DNA of 64,000 nt from Actinoplanes sp. N902-109 (GTDB taxonomy: Bacteria; Actinomycetota; Actinomycetes; Mycobacteriales; Micromonosporaceae): positions 7,999,501-8,063,500 of the forward strand of contig NC_021191.1 in the NCBI RefSeq assembly GCF_000389965.1, read 5' to 3'. The position numbers were made by a program, and so were the translations under genes. Numbering within the stretch: position 1 is the first letter of the stretch; each line of letters begins with the position of its first letter. Positions 24,490-32,900 of this stretch are shown in pieces. Under the pieces are notes generated by a model, which was not told where the DNA came from, did not search any database, and saw only the letters and a list, made by a program, of their open reading frames with translations.

Positions 24490-25971
24490 TCAGTGGGTGC
24501 TCAGCTCGACGCGGTCCGGCGCGGTGGTGCCGGCCAGATAGGCGCGCACGGCCAGGGCCGACACCGCGGTCTGCACCACCACGCCGGTCCAGCTGAGCGG
24601 GTGGCCCTGCCCGATCAGAACGATGGACGGCACGCCCAGCAGAAGCACGTCCACCCCGGCGAGCGCGGCGATCAGGGGACCCGTGGACACCGAGCCCATC
24701 GGCGTGTCCAACGGCATCAGCGAGTTGTCGACGAAACCGGTCCGCGCCTTACGCACCGCCGCGACACCACCGACCGGGCCGAGCACCAGTCCGAGCAGCC
24801 ACCACGGCCCCTCGGGCAGATCACCGAGCACCTGCAGCAGGGTCAGCGCGGCGGCCGACCACACCGCGGCGAGCGCGATCGGCAGACAGCAGCGTTGCAG
24901 CACGGCTTCGCGGGAGCTGAGGCCGAGCATCCGCAGCATCCACGGGTTGCCGGTGTCGGTGCGGACGGTGCCCGTGGTCACCCCGCCGGCGATCAGGCCG
25001 CCGATCAGCACGACGATGGCGAGCACCCACGCGGGCGCGGCGCCGAACAGGGCGGGCAGCGCCACCCCGCCGGCCAGCCACAGCAGCCGCCGCGGCCGCC
25101 GCCGCAGGAGCAACAGGTCCTGAGCGACCAGCACCGGCACCCGTGAGGTGAGCCGCCGCGACCGGAGCTTGCGCCGGGCCCAGTACCGCCGCTCGATCAT
25201 GTCCGTGACGAACGACGGTTCCACGCCGAACGCCGAGTCGGCGAGCGTCCCGGCGGTGGTGGCCGCCTCCAGGATGCGGTCGTTGGGCGTGCGCCCCAGC
25301 GCCCGTACGGCAAGAAGCAGGCCCACGACCACGATCAGCGTGAGCGCGGCGAGGGCCGGGACCACCCAGGACCGCGCGGAGATCCGCAGCGACGTGTCGG
25401 CGGCCGAGTCCACGACGAGCCCGGCCAGCCCGGCGGCCAGCAGCAGGTAGGCGGCGTTGTCGGACAGGCCCGTCCACCACCGGTCGGCCTGCGCGGCCAG
25501 CGCGACGAGCAGCAGGACCACCGCGGCCAGCGCGCCGAGCAGCGGCAGATCGGCCATCCGGTCGGCTGGGACGTGGCCCATGATGCCCAGCGCGCCCACG
25601 GCACCCAGCACGGCGGCCGTGCCGACCGCGACGCCGAGCGACGGCAGCAGCAGCGAGCGCCGGCTGACCGGGGCGGTGAGCAGCCACGACGACGCGGGGC
25701 GGCTGAGCGCGAGCGGGCCGAGGCGACGCAGCAGGAGGTACAGCGCACCGGCGAGCGCGACTGCGGCGGACATCCCGGCGAGTTGCGACGCATGCGGGTG
25801 CGCGGGCCACAGCACAGCGAGGATCTGCCGGTGCACGATGCCACCGACGATCGCGATGAACAGCAGCGCGAAGTAGTAGTTGCCGAGTGTCTCGCCGCGG
25901 CCACGGTGGGCGGCCTGTCGTTGCCGGACCCAGCGGCGGACTTCCCCGGCCCCGACCGTGGTCACGCTCAT
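24490..25971 (-). CDS. ABC exporter permease, DUF6297-like
   Basis: The 493-residue hydrophobic protein has about twelve membrane segments and a soluble loop near residues 235-285 (DMIERRYWARRKLRSRRL, then SRVPVLVAQDLLLLRRR). The arrangement resembles the DUF6297 family of actinobacterial ABC permeases. The gene is read after its ATPase gene with a 4-bp ATGA overlap, so the two proteins are made together and should form one transporter. The transported molecule is unknown. Confidence 0.8.
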   Translation of the reverse strand: MSVTTVGAGEVRRWVRQRQAAHRGRGETLGNYYFALLFIAIVGGIVHRQILAVLWPAHPHASQLAGMSAAVALAGALYLLLRRLGPLALSRPASSWLLTAPVSRRSLLLPSLGVAVGTAAVLGAVGALGIMGHVPADRMADLPLLGALAAVVLLLVALAAQADRWWTGLSDNAAYLLLAAGLAGLVVDSAADTSLRISARSWVVPALAALTLIVVVGLLLAVRALGRTPNDRILEAATTAGTLADSAFGVEPSFVTDMIERRYWARRKLRSRRLTSRVPVLVAQDLLLLRRRPRRLLWLAGGVALPALFGAAPAWVLAIVVLIGGLIAGGVTTGTVRTDTGNPWMLRMLGLSSREAVLQRCCLPIALAAVWSAAALTLLQVLGDLPEGPWWLLGLVLGPVGGVAAVRKARTGFVDNSLMPLDTPMGSVSTGPLIAALAGVDVLLLGVPSIVLIGQGHPLSWTGVVVQTAVSALAVRAYLAGTTAPDRVELSTH

Positions 25972-26609
25972 GAGGTGGCGACGGTGTGCAGGTCGGCCAT
26001 GCTGGTCGAGGTGGTGCCGGCCGCTGCGGCGAACCCGTCGTCGTGGCTGGCCATGAGGATGCTGCCGCCCCCGCCGCGGTACTCGGCGAGCATCGCGGCG
26101 ACCGTGGCCCGGCCCTCGGGGTCGAGGCGCTGCTCCGGCTCGTCCAGGATGAGCAGCTTGCTCGGGCGCAGCAGCACCAGAGCGAGCGTGAGCCGCTGCT
26201 TCTGCCCGGACGACATCGACGGCGGGATGGCGTCGGCATGCGTGGCCAGCCCGAAGCGTTCCAGGGCCTCGTCCACACCGGCGTCCTCGGCGTCGATGCC
26301 GTGCGCGCGGCAGACCAGCTCGGCGTGCTCGCGCGTGGTCAGCCCGGGATACCAGGTGGGCGGCTCGACGGTGGTCGCCACCGCCCGCCAGAACTCCGGA
26401 GTGGACCCGGGCGGGCCGCCGAAGACCTCGATCTCACCCGCGTCCGGGCGTTGCAGGCTGGCGATGCACCGCAGCAGCGTCGACTTGCCGATGCCGTTCT
26501 CGCCGGTGAGACAGACACCGGCGCCGAGCGGGACGGTGAGGTCCACGCCGGTCAGCACCGGGGTGGAGCCGTAGCTGACTGCCAGGCCCCGGACCTCGAT
26601 CGCATTCAC
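25968..26609 (-). CDS. ABC transporter ATP-binding protein
   Basis: The 213-residue nucleotide-binding subunit has Walker A GENGIGKST (about 37-45), signature SSGQKQR, Walker B LLILDEP and the switch histidine in MASHDDG. The signature is SSGQ rather than LSGGQ. It is translationally coupled to the DUF6297 permease downstream. The pair probably forms a small two-gene exporter of unknown substrate. Confidence 0.9.
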   Translation of the reverse strand: MNAIEVRGLAVSYGSTPVLTGVDLTVPLGAGVCLTGENGIGKSTLLRCIASLQRPDAGEIEVFGGPPGSTPEFWRAVATTVEPPTWYPGLTTREHAELVCRAHGIDAEDAGVDEALERFGLATHADAIPPSMSSGQKQRLTLALVLLRPSKLLILDEPEQRLDPEGRATVAAMLAEYRGGGGSILMASHDDGFAAAAGTTSTSMADLHTVATS

Positions 26610-26622
26610 GGGGCGACTTTAC

Positions 26623-28113
26623 CTAGTGCCGGCCGTACAGGAGCTTCAACGCCTTGACGATCCGCTTGACCTGGGCCGGAGTGCGTTCGAAGGTCATCCC
26701 GGGCAGCACCGAGGGAGCCCGGCGCACGGTGATCGACTTGGCCACGGCGAACTCGCGCAGGCCGTCCTCACCGTGGATGCGACCGAACCCGGAGTCGCCG
26801 CGCCCGCCGAACGGGAGGGTGCCCATGCCGACGAAGGTGAGCGACGAGTTCACCGCGACCATGCCGGAGCGCATCCGGCGGGCGATGCGGATGGCGTTGC
26901 GTTTGCCGAAGACCGCGCCCCCCAGTCCGTACGGGAGGGCGTTGGCCTTGCTGAGCGCCTCGTCCGCGTCGGCGACCCTGGTGACGGTCAGCGTGGGCCC
27001 GAAGGTCTCCTCGCGCACGGCGGCCGACTCCTCGGGCACGTCGACCAGCACGGTGGGCGCGATGGTGGGTGCCTGCACCGCGTCGGGACCGCCCAGCACG
27101 GCCCGGCCCCCGGCGGCCAGGGCATCGTCGATGTGCCGGCGCACCACGTCGACCTGCGCCGGCATGGTCATCGGCCCGATCTCCTCGCCCAGGCGCAGCT
27201 TGCCGGCCTTGTCGACCACCGCGGCCAGGAAGGCGTCGTAGACCGGGGCCACCGCGTACACCCGCTCGATGCCGATGCAGGTCTGCCCGGCGTTGGTCAT
27301 CGCACCCCACACCGCCGCCTCGGCCGCCGCGGGTACGTCCGCGTCGGCGTCCACGATCATCGCGTCCTTGCCACCGGCCTCGATGACGACCGGGACCAGG
27401 TTTTCCGCGCAGGCGGCCATGACCTTCTTGGCGGTGGCGGTCGAGCCGGTGAAGGCGATCTTGTCGACCCCCGAACGGCACAGCGCCGCGCCGACCTCCC
27501 CCAGGCCGTGCACGGCCTGCAGAACCGGATGCTCCGGTACGACCTCAGCGAACGAATCCACCAGCCACTGCCCGACCACCGGGGTGTACTCGCTGGGCTT
27601 GAACACGACGGCGTTGCCCGCCGCGAGCGCCCCGGAGATGGGCCCGACCGGCGTCAGGATCGGGTAGTTCCACGGGCCGATCACCCCGACCATGCCGAAC
27701 GGCTGGTACTCCAGGTGCCCGGAGTGCTCGGCGACCAGCAGCCGGGTGCGGGTGCGGCGCGGGCCCAGCACCCGCTTGGCGTTGCGCGCCGACCAGTCGA
27801 TGTGCTCGACCGCGGCACTGGTCTCCACGATCGCGTCGGCCACCGGTTTGCCGCTCTCCGACCGCGCCAGCTCGGCCAGCTCCTCGATGCGCTCGGTGAG
27901 CAGGGCCCGCCACCGCAGCAAGCGGGCACGCCGCCCGTCGAAGCCCAGGGCTGCCCACCACTCGGCCGCTGACCGGGCTCGCTCGACCGCCTTCGCCACC
28001 GCGCCGGCATCGGCGATCGGCACCCGGCCGGCTTCGGCACCGGTCGCGGGATGCGTCGAGATCAACGAGCCGTGCTCGACAACGGGCAGTCCGGGCGTAC
28101 GGGTAGCCGTCAT
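26623..28113 (-). CDS. Aldehyde dehydrogenase, succinate-semialdehyde dehydrogenase (GabD2)-like
   Basis: The 496-residue NAD(P)-dependent aldehyde dehydrogenase has the general base Glu in IEAGGKDAMIV and the nucleophile Cys in NAGQTCIGIERV. The cofactor loop is FTGSTATAKKV, and PWNYPILTPVGPISGALAAG is typical of the family. The closest remembered group is mycobacterial GabD2. Substrate specificity cannot be fixed from sequence. An upstream TTG (28146) and ATG (28134) are in frame; the ATG at 28113 is chosen because homologues start near TATRTPGLPVV. It is divergent from the small gene at 28161. Confidence 0.85.
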   Translation of the reverse strand: MTATRTPGLPVVEHGSLISTHPATGAEAGRVPIADAGAVAKAVERARSAAEWWAALGFDGRRARLLRWRALLTERIEELAELARSESGKPVADAIVETSAAVEHIDWSARNAKRVLGPRRTRTRLLVAEHSGHLEYQPFGMVGVIGPWNYPILTPVGPISGALAAGNAVVFKPSEYTPVVGQWLVDSFAEVVPEHPVLQAVHGLGEVGAALCRSGVDKIAFTGSTATAKKVMAACAENLVPVVIEAGGKDAMIVDADADVPAAAEAAVWGAMTNAGQTCIGIERVYAVAPVYDAFLAAVVDKAGKLRLGEEIGPMTMPAQVDVVRRHIDDALAAGGRAVLGGPDAVQAPTIAPTVLVDVPEESAAVREETFGPTLTVTRVADADEALSKANALPYGLGGAVFGKRNAIRIARRMRSGMVAVNSSLTFVGMGTLPFGGRGDSGFGRIHGEDGLREFAVAKSITVRRAPSVLPGMTFERTPAQVKRIVKALKLLYGRH

Positions 28114-28160
28114 GAACGTGAGTGTAAATCGCATCCTGCTCAACACGTACGCTTGACTTT

Positions 28161-28499
28161 GTGAGCCCCCGCCGTAACCGCCCCCGGTCGTCGCAGCGAC
28201 CGGCGGCCCCCGCCGAACCCGACGAGGAGCACGTGCGCCGGGGCATCGGCGGTGTCCAGCAATACCAGGACGGCGAATGGATGGTCCGCTCGATCTTCGG
28301 CGGGGCGGCCGTCAAGACGTACCGGTGCCCGGGGTGCATGCAGGAGATCCGCCCGGGAGTCGCCCACATCGTGGCGTGGCCGGCCGACGAACGCGGCGAC
28401 GAGAGCGACCGCCGGCACTGGCACACCGGCTGCTGGCGGGCCCGCGACCGGCGTGGCCCCACCGTGGAACGCTCACGCAACGCCCCCCGCTACGGTTGA
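28161..28499 (+). CDS. Small conserved actinobacterial protein with putative zinc site
   Basis: The 112-residue protein starts with GTG. The first 30 residues are basic and Pro-rich. A compact domain follows with CPGC (about 56-59), a later H-(x)-H pair in DRRHWHTGCW and one more Cys, an arrangement that could bind one zinc ion. Similar Streptomyces proteins have been loosely labelled 'ATP/GTP-binding', but there is no P-loop here. It ends 3 bp before the alpha/beta hydrolase start, so the two are an operon. Confidence 0.7.
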   Translation: MSPRRNRPRSSQRPAAPAEPDEEHVRRGIGGVQQYQDGEWMVRSIFGGAAVKTYRCPGCMQEIRPGVAHIVAWPADERGDESDRRHWHTGCWRARDRRGPTVERSRNAPRYG

Positions 28500-28502
28500 G
28501 CC

Positions 28503-29300
28503 GTGGCTCAGATCCGCGCGAACTCGGTGCTCCCCGCCCACCGGACAGACATCCAGCTGCACACCGCCGACGGCCTCGCCCTGGTCGGCGAGCTGGCCGT
28601 GCCCGCCGACCGGCCCCCGGTCGCGACGCTGGTCTGCCTGCACCCGCTGCCCACCCACGGCGGCATGATGGACAGCCACATCTTCCGCAAGGCCGCCTGG
28701 CGGCTCCCCGCCCTGGCCGGCCTGGCTGTGCTGCGTTTCAACACCCGCGGCACCACCAGTGTGCGCGGCACCAGCGAAGGCGCTTTCTCCGCCGGCGTCG
28801 ACGAGAAGTACGACGTGGCCGCCGCGATCGAGTACGCCGAGTTCGCCGACCTGCCCGCCATCTGGCTGCTCGGCTGGTCCTTCGGCACCGACCTGACCCT
28901 GATGCACGGCCTCGACCCGGCGGTCACCGGCGCCATCCTGCTGTCGCCACCGCTGCGCTTCTCCCAGCCCGAGCACCTCGACGCCTGGGCCGCCGCCGGC
29001 AAGCCGCTGACCGCCCTGATCCCCGAGTTCGACGACTACCTGCGCCCCGCCGAGGCCACCGCCCGCTTCGCCCGCATCCCGCAGGCCGAGGTGGTCGGCG
29101 TCCCCGGCGCCAAGCACCTCTGGGTCGGCGACGCGGAAACCGTCCTCGACGCGGTCGTCCAGCGGGTGGCCCCGGACGTGCCGGTCCCGCTGCCCCGCGA
29201 GTGGGACGGCCCGATGGAGTCCGGCGACATGAGCACGTACGCCGACCGCACCGTGGCAGCCTTCGCCGACGTACCGGTCCCGGGCCAGCTCACCGACTGA
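28503..29300 (+). CDS. Alpha/beta hydrolase
   Basis: The 265-residue hydrolase has the nucleophile elbow LGWSFGTDL (GxSxG), an oxyanion region LHPLPTHGGMMDSHIF and a C-terminal His in GAKHLWVG. Asp residues in IPEFDDYL could supply the acid. The overall form matches the dienelactone-hydrolase-like or 'KANL3/Tex30-like' small hydrolases. The GTG start is 3 bp after the upstream stop. The 3' end overlaps the convergent membrane-protein gene by 11 bp. Substrate unknown. Confidence 0.85.
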   Translation: MAQIRANSVLPAHRTDIQLHTADGLALVGELAVPADRPPVATLVCLHPLPTHGGMMDSHIFRKAAWRLPALAGLAVLRFNTRGTTSVRGTSEGAFSAGVDEKYDVAAAIEYAEFADLPAIWLLGWSFGTDLTLMHGLDPAVTGAILLSPPLRFSQPEHLDAWAAAGKPLTALIPEFDDYLRPAEATARFARIPQAEVVGVPGAKHLWVGDAETVLDAVVQRVAPDVPVPLPREWDGPMESGDMSTYADRTVAAFADVPVPGQLTD

Positions 29301-29889
29301 GCACCGCCGACTGCCAGGTCCGCCGGCGCACCAGCACGACGACGAGCAGGCCGATCGACAGCAGCGGCAGCGGATGGCCGACCACGAGCGCCAGGGCGAG
29401 GTCAGCCAGGGCACCGAGCACGGCCACGACGAAAACCCACGGCGGCGCAGTGCCCGGCCGGCCCGGCCGCACCCGCCGCCACGGCTTGGCCACCGACAAC
29501 CACCCTTGGAAGGCGATCGCGGACGCCATCAGCGCGGTCCCGGCGATCTGCCGCGCCGACGGCCCGCCCGGCAGCGCCGGCGAGAGCACGAAGATGCCCG
29601 CGTAGAGCTGGACGATCGTGATCGAGAATTTCGCCAGCACCCACCAGTACAGGAAGAAACCCCACGGCGTGGCCGCGGCCAGCATGATCCCGGTGAACGC
29701 CGACGCGTCGGCCATCGGCCCGACCAACCGGCCGTCGAGCGCCACCGCCATGGACATGGCCGCGGAGCGCACCCGGTCGTTGGCCAGCCCCACCGAGAGC
29801 AGCACGCACAACGCCATCGCCTGGGACATCCAGCCCACCGACGTAAGAATGTGCAACCACACCGTCAGCTGACGCCATCTCCTGCCCAC
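29290..29889 (-). CDS. Membrane protein, DUF2269-like
   Basis: The 199-residue protein has five likely membrane helices. It begins with LTVWLHILTSVGWMSQ, an N-terminal helix with a His as in DUF2269 and related heme- or ion-associated membrane proteins. No enzymatic motif is seen. The GTG at 29889 is the only good start. It overlaps the convergent hydrolase gene by 11 bp. Its upstream region (29890-30153) holds the large inverted repeat. Confidence 0.65.
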   Translation of the reverse strand: MGRRWRQLTVWLHILTSVGWMSQAMALCVLLSVGLANDRVRSAAMSMAVALDGRLVGPMADASAFTGIMLAAATPWGFFLYWWVLAKFSITIVQLYAGIFVLSPALPGGPSARQIAGTALMASAIAFQGWLSVAKPWRRVRPGRPGTAPPWVFVVAVLGALADLALALVVGHPLPLLSIGLLVVVLVRRRTWQSAVLSR

Positions 29890-30030
29890 CCCAGCGATGC
29901 TGCCGCCGCCCCACCCCCAGAAACCATCCGGCGTGCCCCGGAGAAAACCCCGACCAGAAGAGCGTCAGCTCACAGCGACGGCCCCATCGGTGCCACCGCA
30001 CTTCACCCGCTCCAAAGCGCAACCAAAGTC

Positions 30031-30132
30031 GCACTTCGCCCGCCGGTGTCGAGGGTGCCGAAAACGACTAGGCGCCCTTTGCCGTAGTCGTTTTCGGTGC
30101 CCTCGACACCGGCTGCCCTCAGGGCGAAGTGC
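30031..30132. repeat. 102-bp nested inverted repeat
   Basis: Inner arms at 30043-30070 and 30085-30112 are 28 bp each and complementary except for two adjacent positions, which are G-U pairs in a + strand transcript. The loop is 14 nt (30071-30084). Outer arms GCACTTCGCCC (30031-30041) and GGGCGAAGTGC (30122-30132) are perfect, with 1 nt and 9 nt unpaired between the inner and outer stems. It lies 21 bp after the nucS stop and 141 bp before the DUF2269-like start. It is far longer than a usual terminator. It could be a repetitive extragenic palindrome, a mobile element remnant or an RNA structure. Confidence 0.85.
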
Positions 30133-30153
30133 CAGCCGAGCGCAGCGAGGCCA

Positions 30154-30813
30154 TCAAAACAGCGTCAGCTCGTTGCGTTCCATGCCGCGGAGCTTGTCGT
30201 AGTCGACGACGACGCAGCGGATGCCGCGGTCCTCGGCCAGGACTCGCGCCTGGGGCTTGATCTCCTGGGCGGCGAAGATGCCGGACACCGGGGTGAGCAG
30301 CGGGTCGCGGTTCATCAGCTCGAGATAGCGGGTGAGCTGCTCGACGCCGTCGATGTCGCCGCGGCGTTTGACCTCCACGGCGACGGCGGCCCCGGAGGCG
30401 TCGCGGCAGAGCAGGTCGACCGGGCCGATGGCGGTCATGAACTCGCGGCGGACCAGCACGTATCCCTCGCCGAAGGTTTGCGGGTGGGCGGCGAGCAGCT
30501 CCTGGAGGTGCGCCTCGACGCCATCCTTGACCAGGCCGGGGTCCACGCCCAGGTCGTACGAGGTGTCCTGGAAGATCTCCTCCAGGGTGATCCGCAGCTC
30601 CTCGCCGGCCTTGTTGACCACCTTCCACACCCCGGGCGCCTCCTGCAGTTTGCAGGGTGGGCTCATCCAGTTGAGCGGCTTGTAGGCACGGTCGTCGGCG
30701 TGGATGGACACCGAGCCGTCAGCCTTGACCATGAGCAGGCGGATTGCCGGGGGCAGGTGGGCGGAGAGCCGGCCGACATAGTCCACGGAGCACTTCGCGA
30801 TGACCAGACGCAC
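30154..30813 (-). CDS. nucS: Mismatch-specific endonuclease NucS/EndoMS
   Basis: The 219-residue nuclease is the non-canonical mismatch repair enzyme of actinobacteria that lack MutS/MutL; it cuts both strands at mismatches. The PD-(D/E)xK-type catalytic residues are Asp133 (GPVDLL), Glu147 and Lys149 (VEVKRRG). The N-terminal dimerisation domain is complete. The C-terminus ends in ELTLF, consistent with the beta-clamp-binding tail reported for NucS proteins. The gene stands alone, divergent from a DUF4126 gene (59 bp gap). The 3' end is close to the inverted repeat at 30031-30132. Confidence 0.95.
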   Translation of the reverse strand: MRLVIAKCSVDYVGRLSAHLPPAIRLLMVKADGSVSIHADDRAYKPLNWMSPPCKLQEAPGVWKVVNKAGEELRITLEEIFQDTSYDLGVDPGLVKDGVEAHLQELLAAHPQTFGEGYVLVRREFMTAIGPVDLLCRDASGAAVAVEVKRRGDIDGVEQLTRYLELMNRDPLLTPVSGIFAAQEIKPQARVLAEDRGIRCVVVDYDKLRGMERNELTLF

Positions 30814-30872
30814 CGGACGAGGGTAGCTGCCGTCCGGGAGCCGGGCGAGCGCGGCAGTGCCATCCTGGGTGT

Positions 30873-31499
30873 GTGCTCGAAGCGCTCACCGGTAGCGGCC
30901 TGGCGGCATCCGCCGGGCTCAATGCCTACATCCCCCTGCTCACCATGGGTCTGCTGGCCCGTTTCACCAACGCCATCGATCTTCCCGGCGGCTGGCAGTG
31001 GCTGTCGAACGGGTGGGTCCTGCTCATCCTCGCGGGACTGCTGGCCGTCGAGGTCGTCGCGGACAAGGTGCCCGTGGTCGATCATGTCAACGACATCGTG
31101 CAGACCGTGGTCCGGCCGACCGCGGGCGGGCTGGCGTTCGGGGCCGGCTCGTCCTCGCAGACGGTGACCGTCTCCGACCCGGGTTCGTTCTTCGGTTCGC
31201 ACCAGTGGGTGCCCGTCGCGGCCGGATTCGTCATCGCGTTGTGCGTGCACGGCTTCAAGGCCGCATCCCGTCCGGTGGTCAACGCCACGACCGCCGGTTT
31301 CGGTGCTCCGGTGGCGAGCACGGCTGAGGACATCTCCAGCGTGGTGCTGTCGCTGCTGGCGATCCTGCTGCCGGTGCTGGTGCTGGTGGGGCTGGCCGCG
31401 CTGGTCGCCGGCGGGTGGTGGGTGATCAGGCGGCGTCAGCGGCGCAGGAGGGAACGCCGGGCGGCGCGGGGTGTCGAGACGCAGCAGCTGTTTGGTTGA
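30873..31499 (+). CDS. DUF4126 membrane protein
   Basis: The 208-residue protein starts with LTGSGLAASAGLNAYIPLLT, the typical DUF4126 opening, and has four or five membrane segments and a very basic tail (RRRQRRRRERRAARG). Function of the family is unknown. The GTG at 30873 is the likely start. The stop TGA overlaps a TTG that can start the following gene (TTGA), which links it to the FtsK-like cassette. Confidence 0.75.
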   Translation: MLEALTGSGLAASAGLNAYIPLLTMGLLARFTNAIDLPGGWQWLSNGWVLLILAGLLAVEVVADKVPVVDHVNDIVQTVVRPTAGGLAFGAGSSSQTVTVSDPGSFFGSHQWVPVAAGFVIALCVHGFKAASRPVVNATTAGFGAPVASTAEDISSVVLSLLAILLPVLVLVGLAALVAGGWWVIRRRQRRRRERRAARGVETQQLFG

Positions 31500-32848
31500 C
31501 TCTCCCGGTGCTCGTGCTCACCGTTGCCGCCTTCTGCCTGAGCTGGTGGCTGGGCGCTTATCTGGTGGGACGGGACCCGGCGCGGCGGGGGCTGTGGCTG
31601 GCGGCGGGGGCGCTCTGGGCGTACGCGATCGGCATCGCGGCCTCGTCGGAGACCTTGCTCTGCGTGCCCGCCTTGTGCTGGGCCGGCGTGGCAGCGCAGC
31701 TGCTGCCGCACGACGCTCCGGAGCGGACGCTGGTCGTCCGGGGCTGGCCGGTCGCCGCGCTGGTGTTCCTGGTGCCCACGGTGCTGCTGCCGGGGGTGGG
31801 CAAGCTGGTCGCGCTGGCTCCGCTGGCCGGTGGGCTGGTCCTGCTGCTGCGCTACCGCGATCGGGTACGGCCGCAGCAGCTCCCCCTCGCCCTCAGCAAC
31901 GCCGCCACGCTGTACGTACTGGCCCTGGTGGCCGTCCTGGCCCCGCTGGAGGTGGGCGCACCGGGGCTGGTCACCGCCTCGCTCGGGCTGGATCTGCTGC
32001 TGTTCGGGTTCCTGGTGGCGGTGGCCGACGCGGTGGAGGCGGGCGAGCGGCTGTTTCCGGATCTGCGCCGCTCGCTGATCGCCGCGGTGGTGGCCGGACT
32101 GTTGTGTGCCGGTCCGGTCGCGGTCACCCTGCTCGCCGGGCCGGCCGAGCCGGTGGTCCGGGTGCTGCAGTTCGTGCTGGTCGCCGTGGTGATGACCGCG
32201 GTCGGTGCGGCGGCGCCGGTGCGGGCGCTGCTGGACCGGGTGGCGTTCCTGAGCGACGACCGGCTGCGCCGGGACCGGGCCGCGCTGCTGCTGGCCGCGG
32301 ATGCGCTGGTCCGGCGGCGGGAACGGCACCGGATGATCGCGATGGACGAGACCGAGTTCCGCCGGCTGACCCGGCGGGCGCTGACCGACTTCGGTGATGC
32401 CGGTCGGCTGCTGCGCAACCCGCTGGTGGAGTTGCCGGCGGTGGACCGGCGGCTGCAGGCGCGCGGGGCCGGGGCCGGCGAGCAGCCGTTGCTGCGGGTG
32501 GCCGAGCTGCGGGCGCTGCTGAGCGAGCAGGTGGATCGGCTCAGACCCGAGGGTGCGCCGGGTACGTCCGAGGAGTGGCGGTTCTACAACGCCCTGCACT
32601 ACTGCTGTGTGCTGGGGCTGCGGCCGTACGACCGGGCGCCGCAGACCGACGGCCTGGACCGCAATGCCCGCCGGGTGCTCGACTGGATCCGCCGCTATGT
32701 CCGGCGCGAGGCGCTGGAGCTGTGGATCGCGCAGGGTGGCGAGCAGGTCGCCACCCGGTTGTGGCGGGATCTGCTGAGCACCGATCCGCGCTGGCTCACC
32801 CGGTCGGACCCCCTCGCGTCCCCGACACGCAGTACAAACGGCCGATAA
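31496..32848 (+). CDS. Membrane protein with cytosolic helical domain, unknown family
   Basis: The 450-residue protein has about eight hydrophobic segments in residues 1-250. A charged cytosolic helical region follows with DRLRRDRAALLLAADALVRR and EFRRLTRRALTDFGDAGRLL, then SEEWRFYNALHYCCVLGLRPYD and TRLWRDLLSTDP. I do not recognise the family. The TTG at 31496 overlaps the DUF4126 stop; GTG at 31508 is the main alternative. It lies 48 bp before the FtsK/SpoIIIE-like ATPase gene and on the same strand, so it is likely part of the same functional unit. The cytosolic part could be the docking side for the ATPase; this is inference. Confidence 0.65.
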   Translation: MTLPVLVLTVAAFCLSWWLGAYLVGRDPARRGLWLAAGALWAYAIGIAASSETLLCVPALCWAGVAAQLLPHDAPERTLVVRGWPVAALVFLVPTVLLPGVGKLVALAPLAGGLVLLLRYRDRVRPQQLPLALSNAATLYVLALVAVLAPLEVGAPGLVTASLGLDLLLFGFLVAVADAVEAGERLFPDLRRSLIAAVVAGLLCAGPVAVTLLAGPAEPVVRVLQFVLVAVVMTAVGAAAPVRALLDRVAFLSDDRLRRDRAALLLAADALVRRRERHRMIAMDETEFRRLTRRALTDFGDAGRLLRNPLVELPAVDRRLQARGAGAGEQPLLRVAELRALLSEQVDRLRPEGAPGTSEEWRFYNALHYCCVLGLRPYDRAPQTDGLDRNARRVLDWIRRYVRREALELWIAQGGEQVATRLWRDLLSTDPRWLTRSDPLASPTRSTNGR

Positions 32849-32900
32849 CCACTCGAAATTGGTTAAAATCCCCCATCGAGTCTCCCGGGGGGTCGAGTGG
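32849..32900 (+). promoter_or_regulatory. AT-rich promoter candidate and leader hairpin at the FtsK-like gene
   Basis: TTAAAAT at 32863-32869 is the best -10-like box in the area. CCACTCGA (32849-32856) is complementary to TCGAGTGG (32893-32900), which covers the GTG start at 32897. A second TCGAGT at 32876-32881 could compete for the same arm. Pairing would hide or expose the start codon. Confidence 0.35.
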
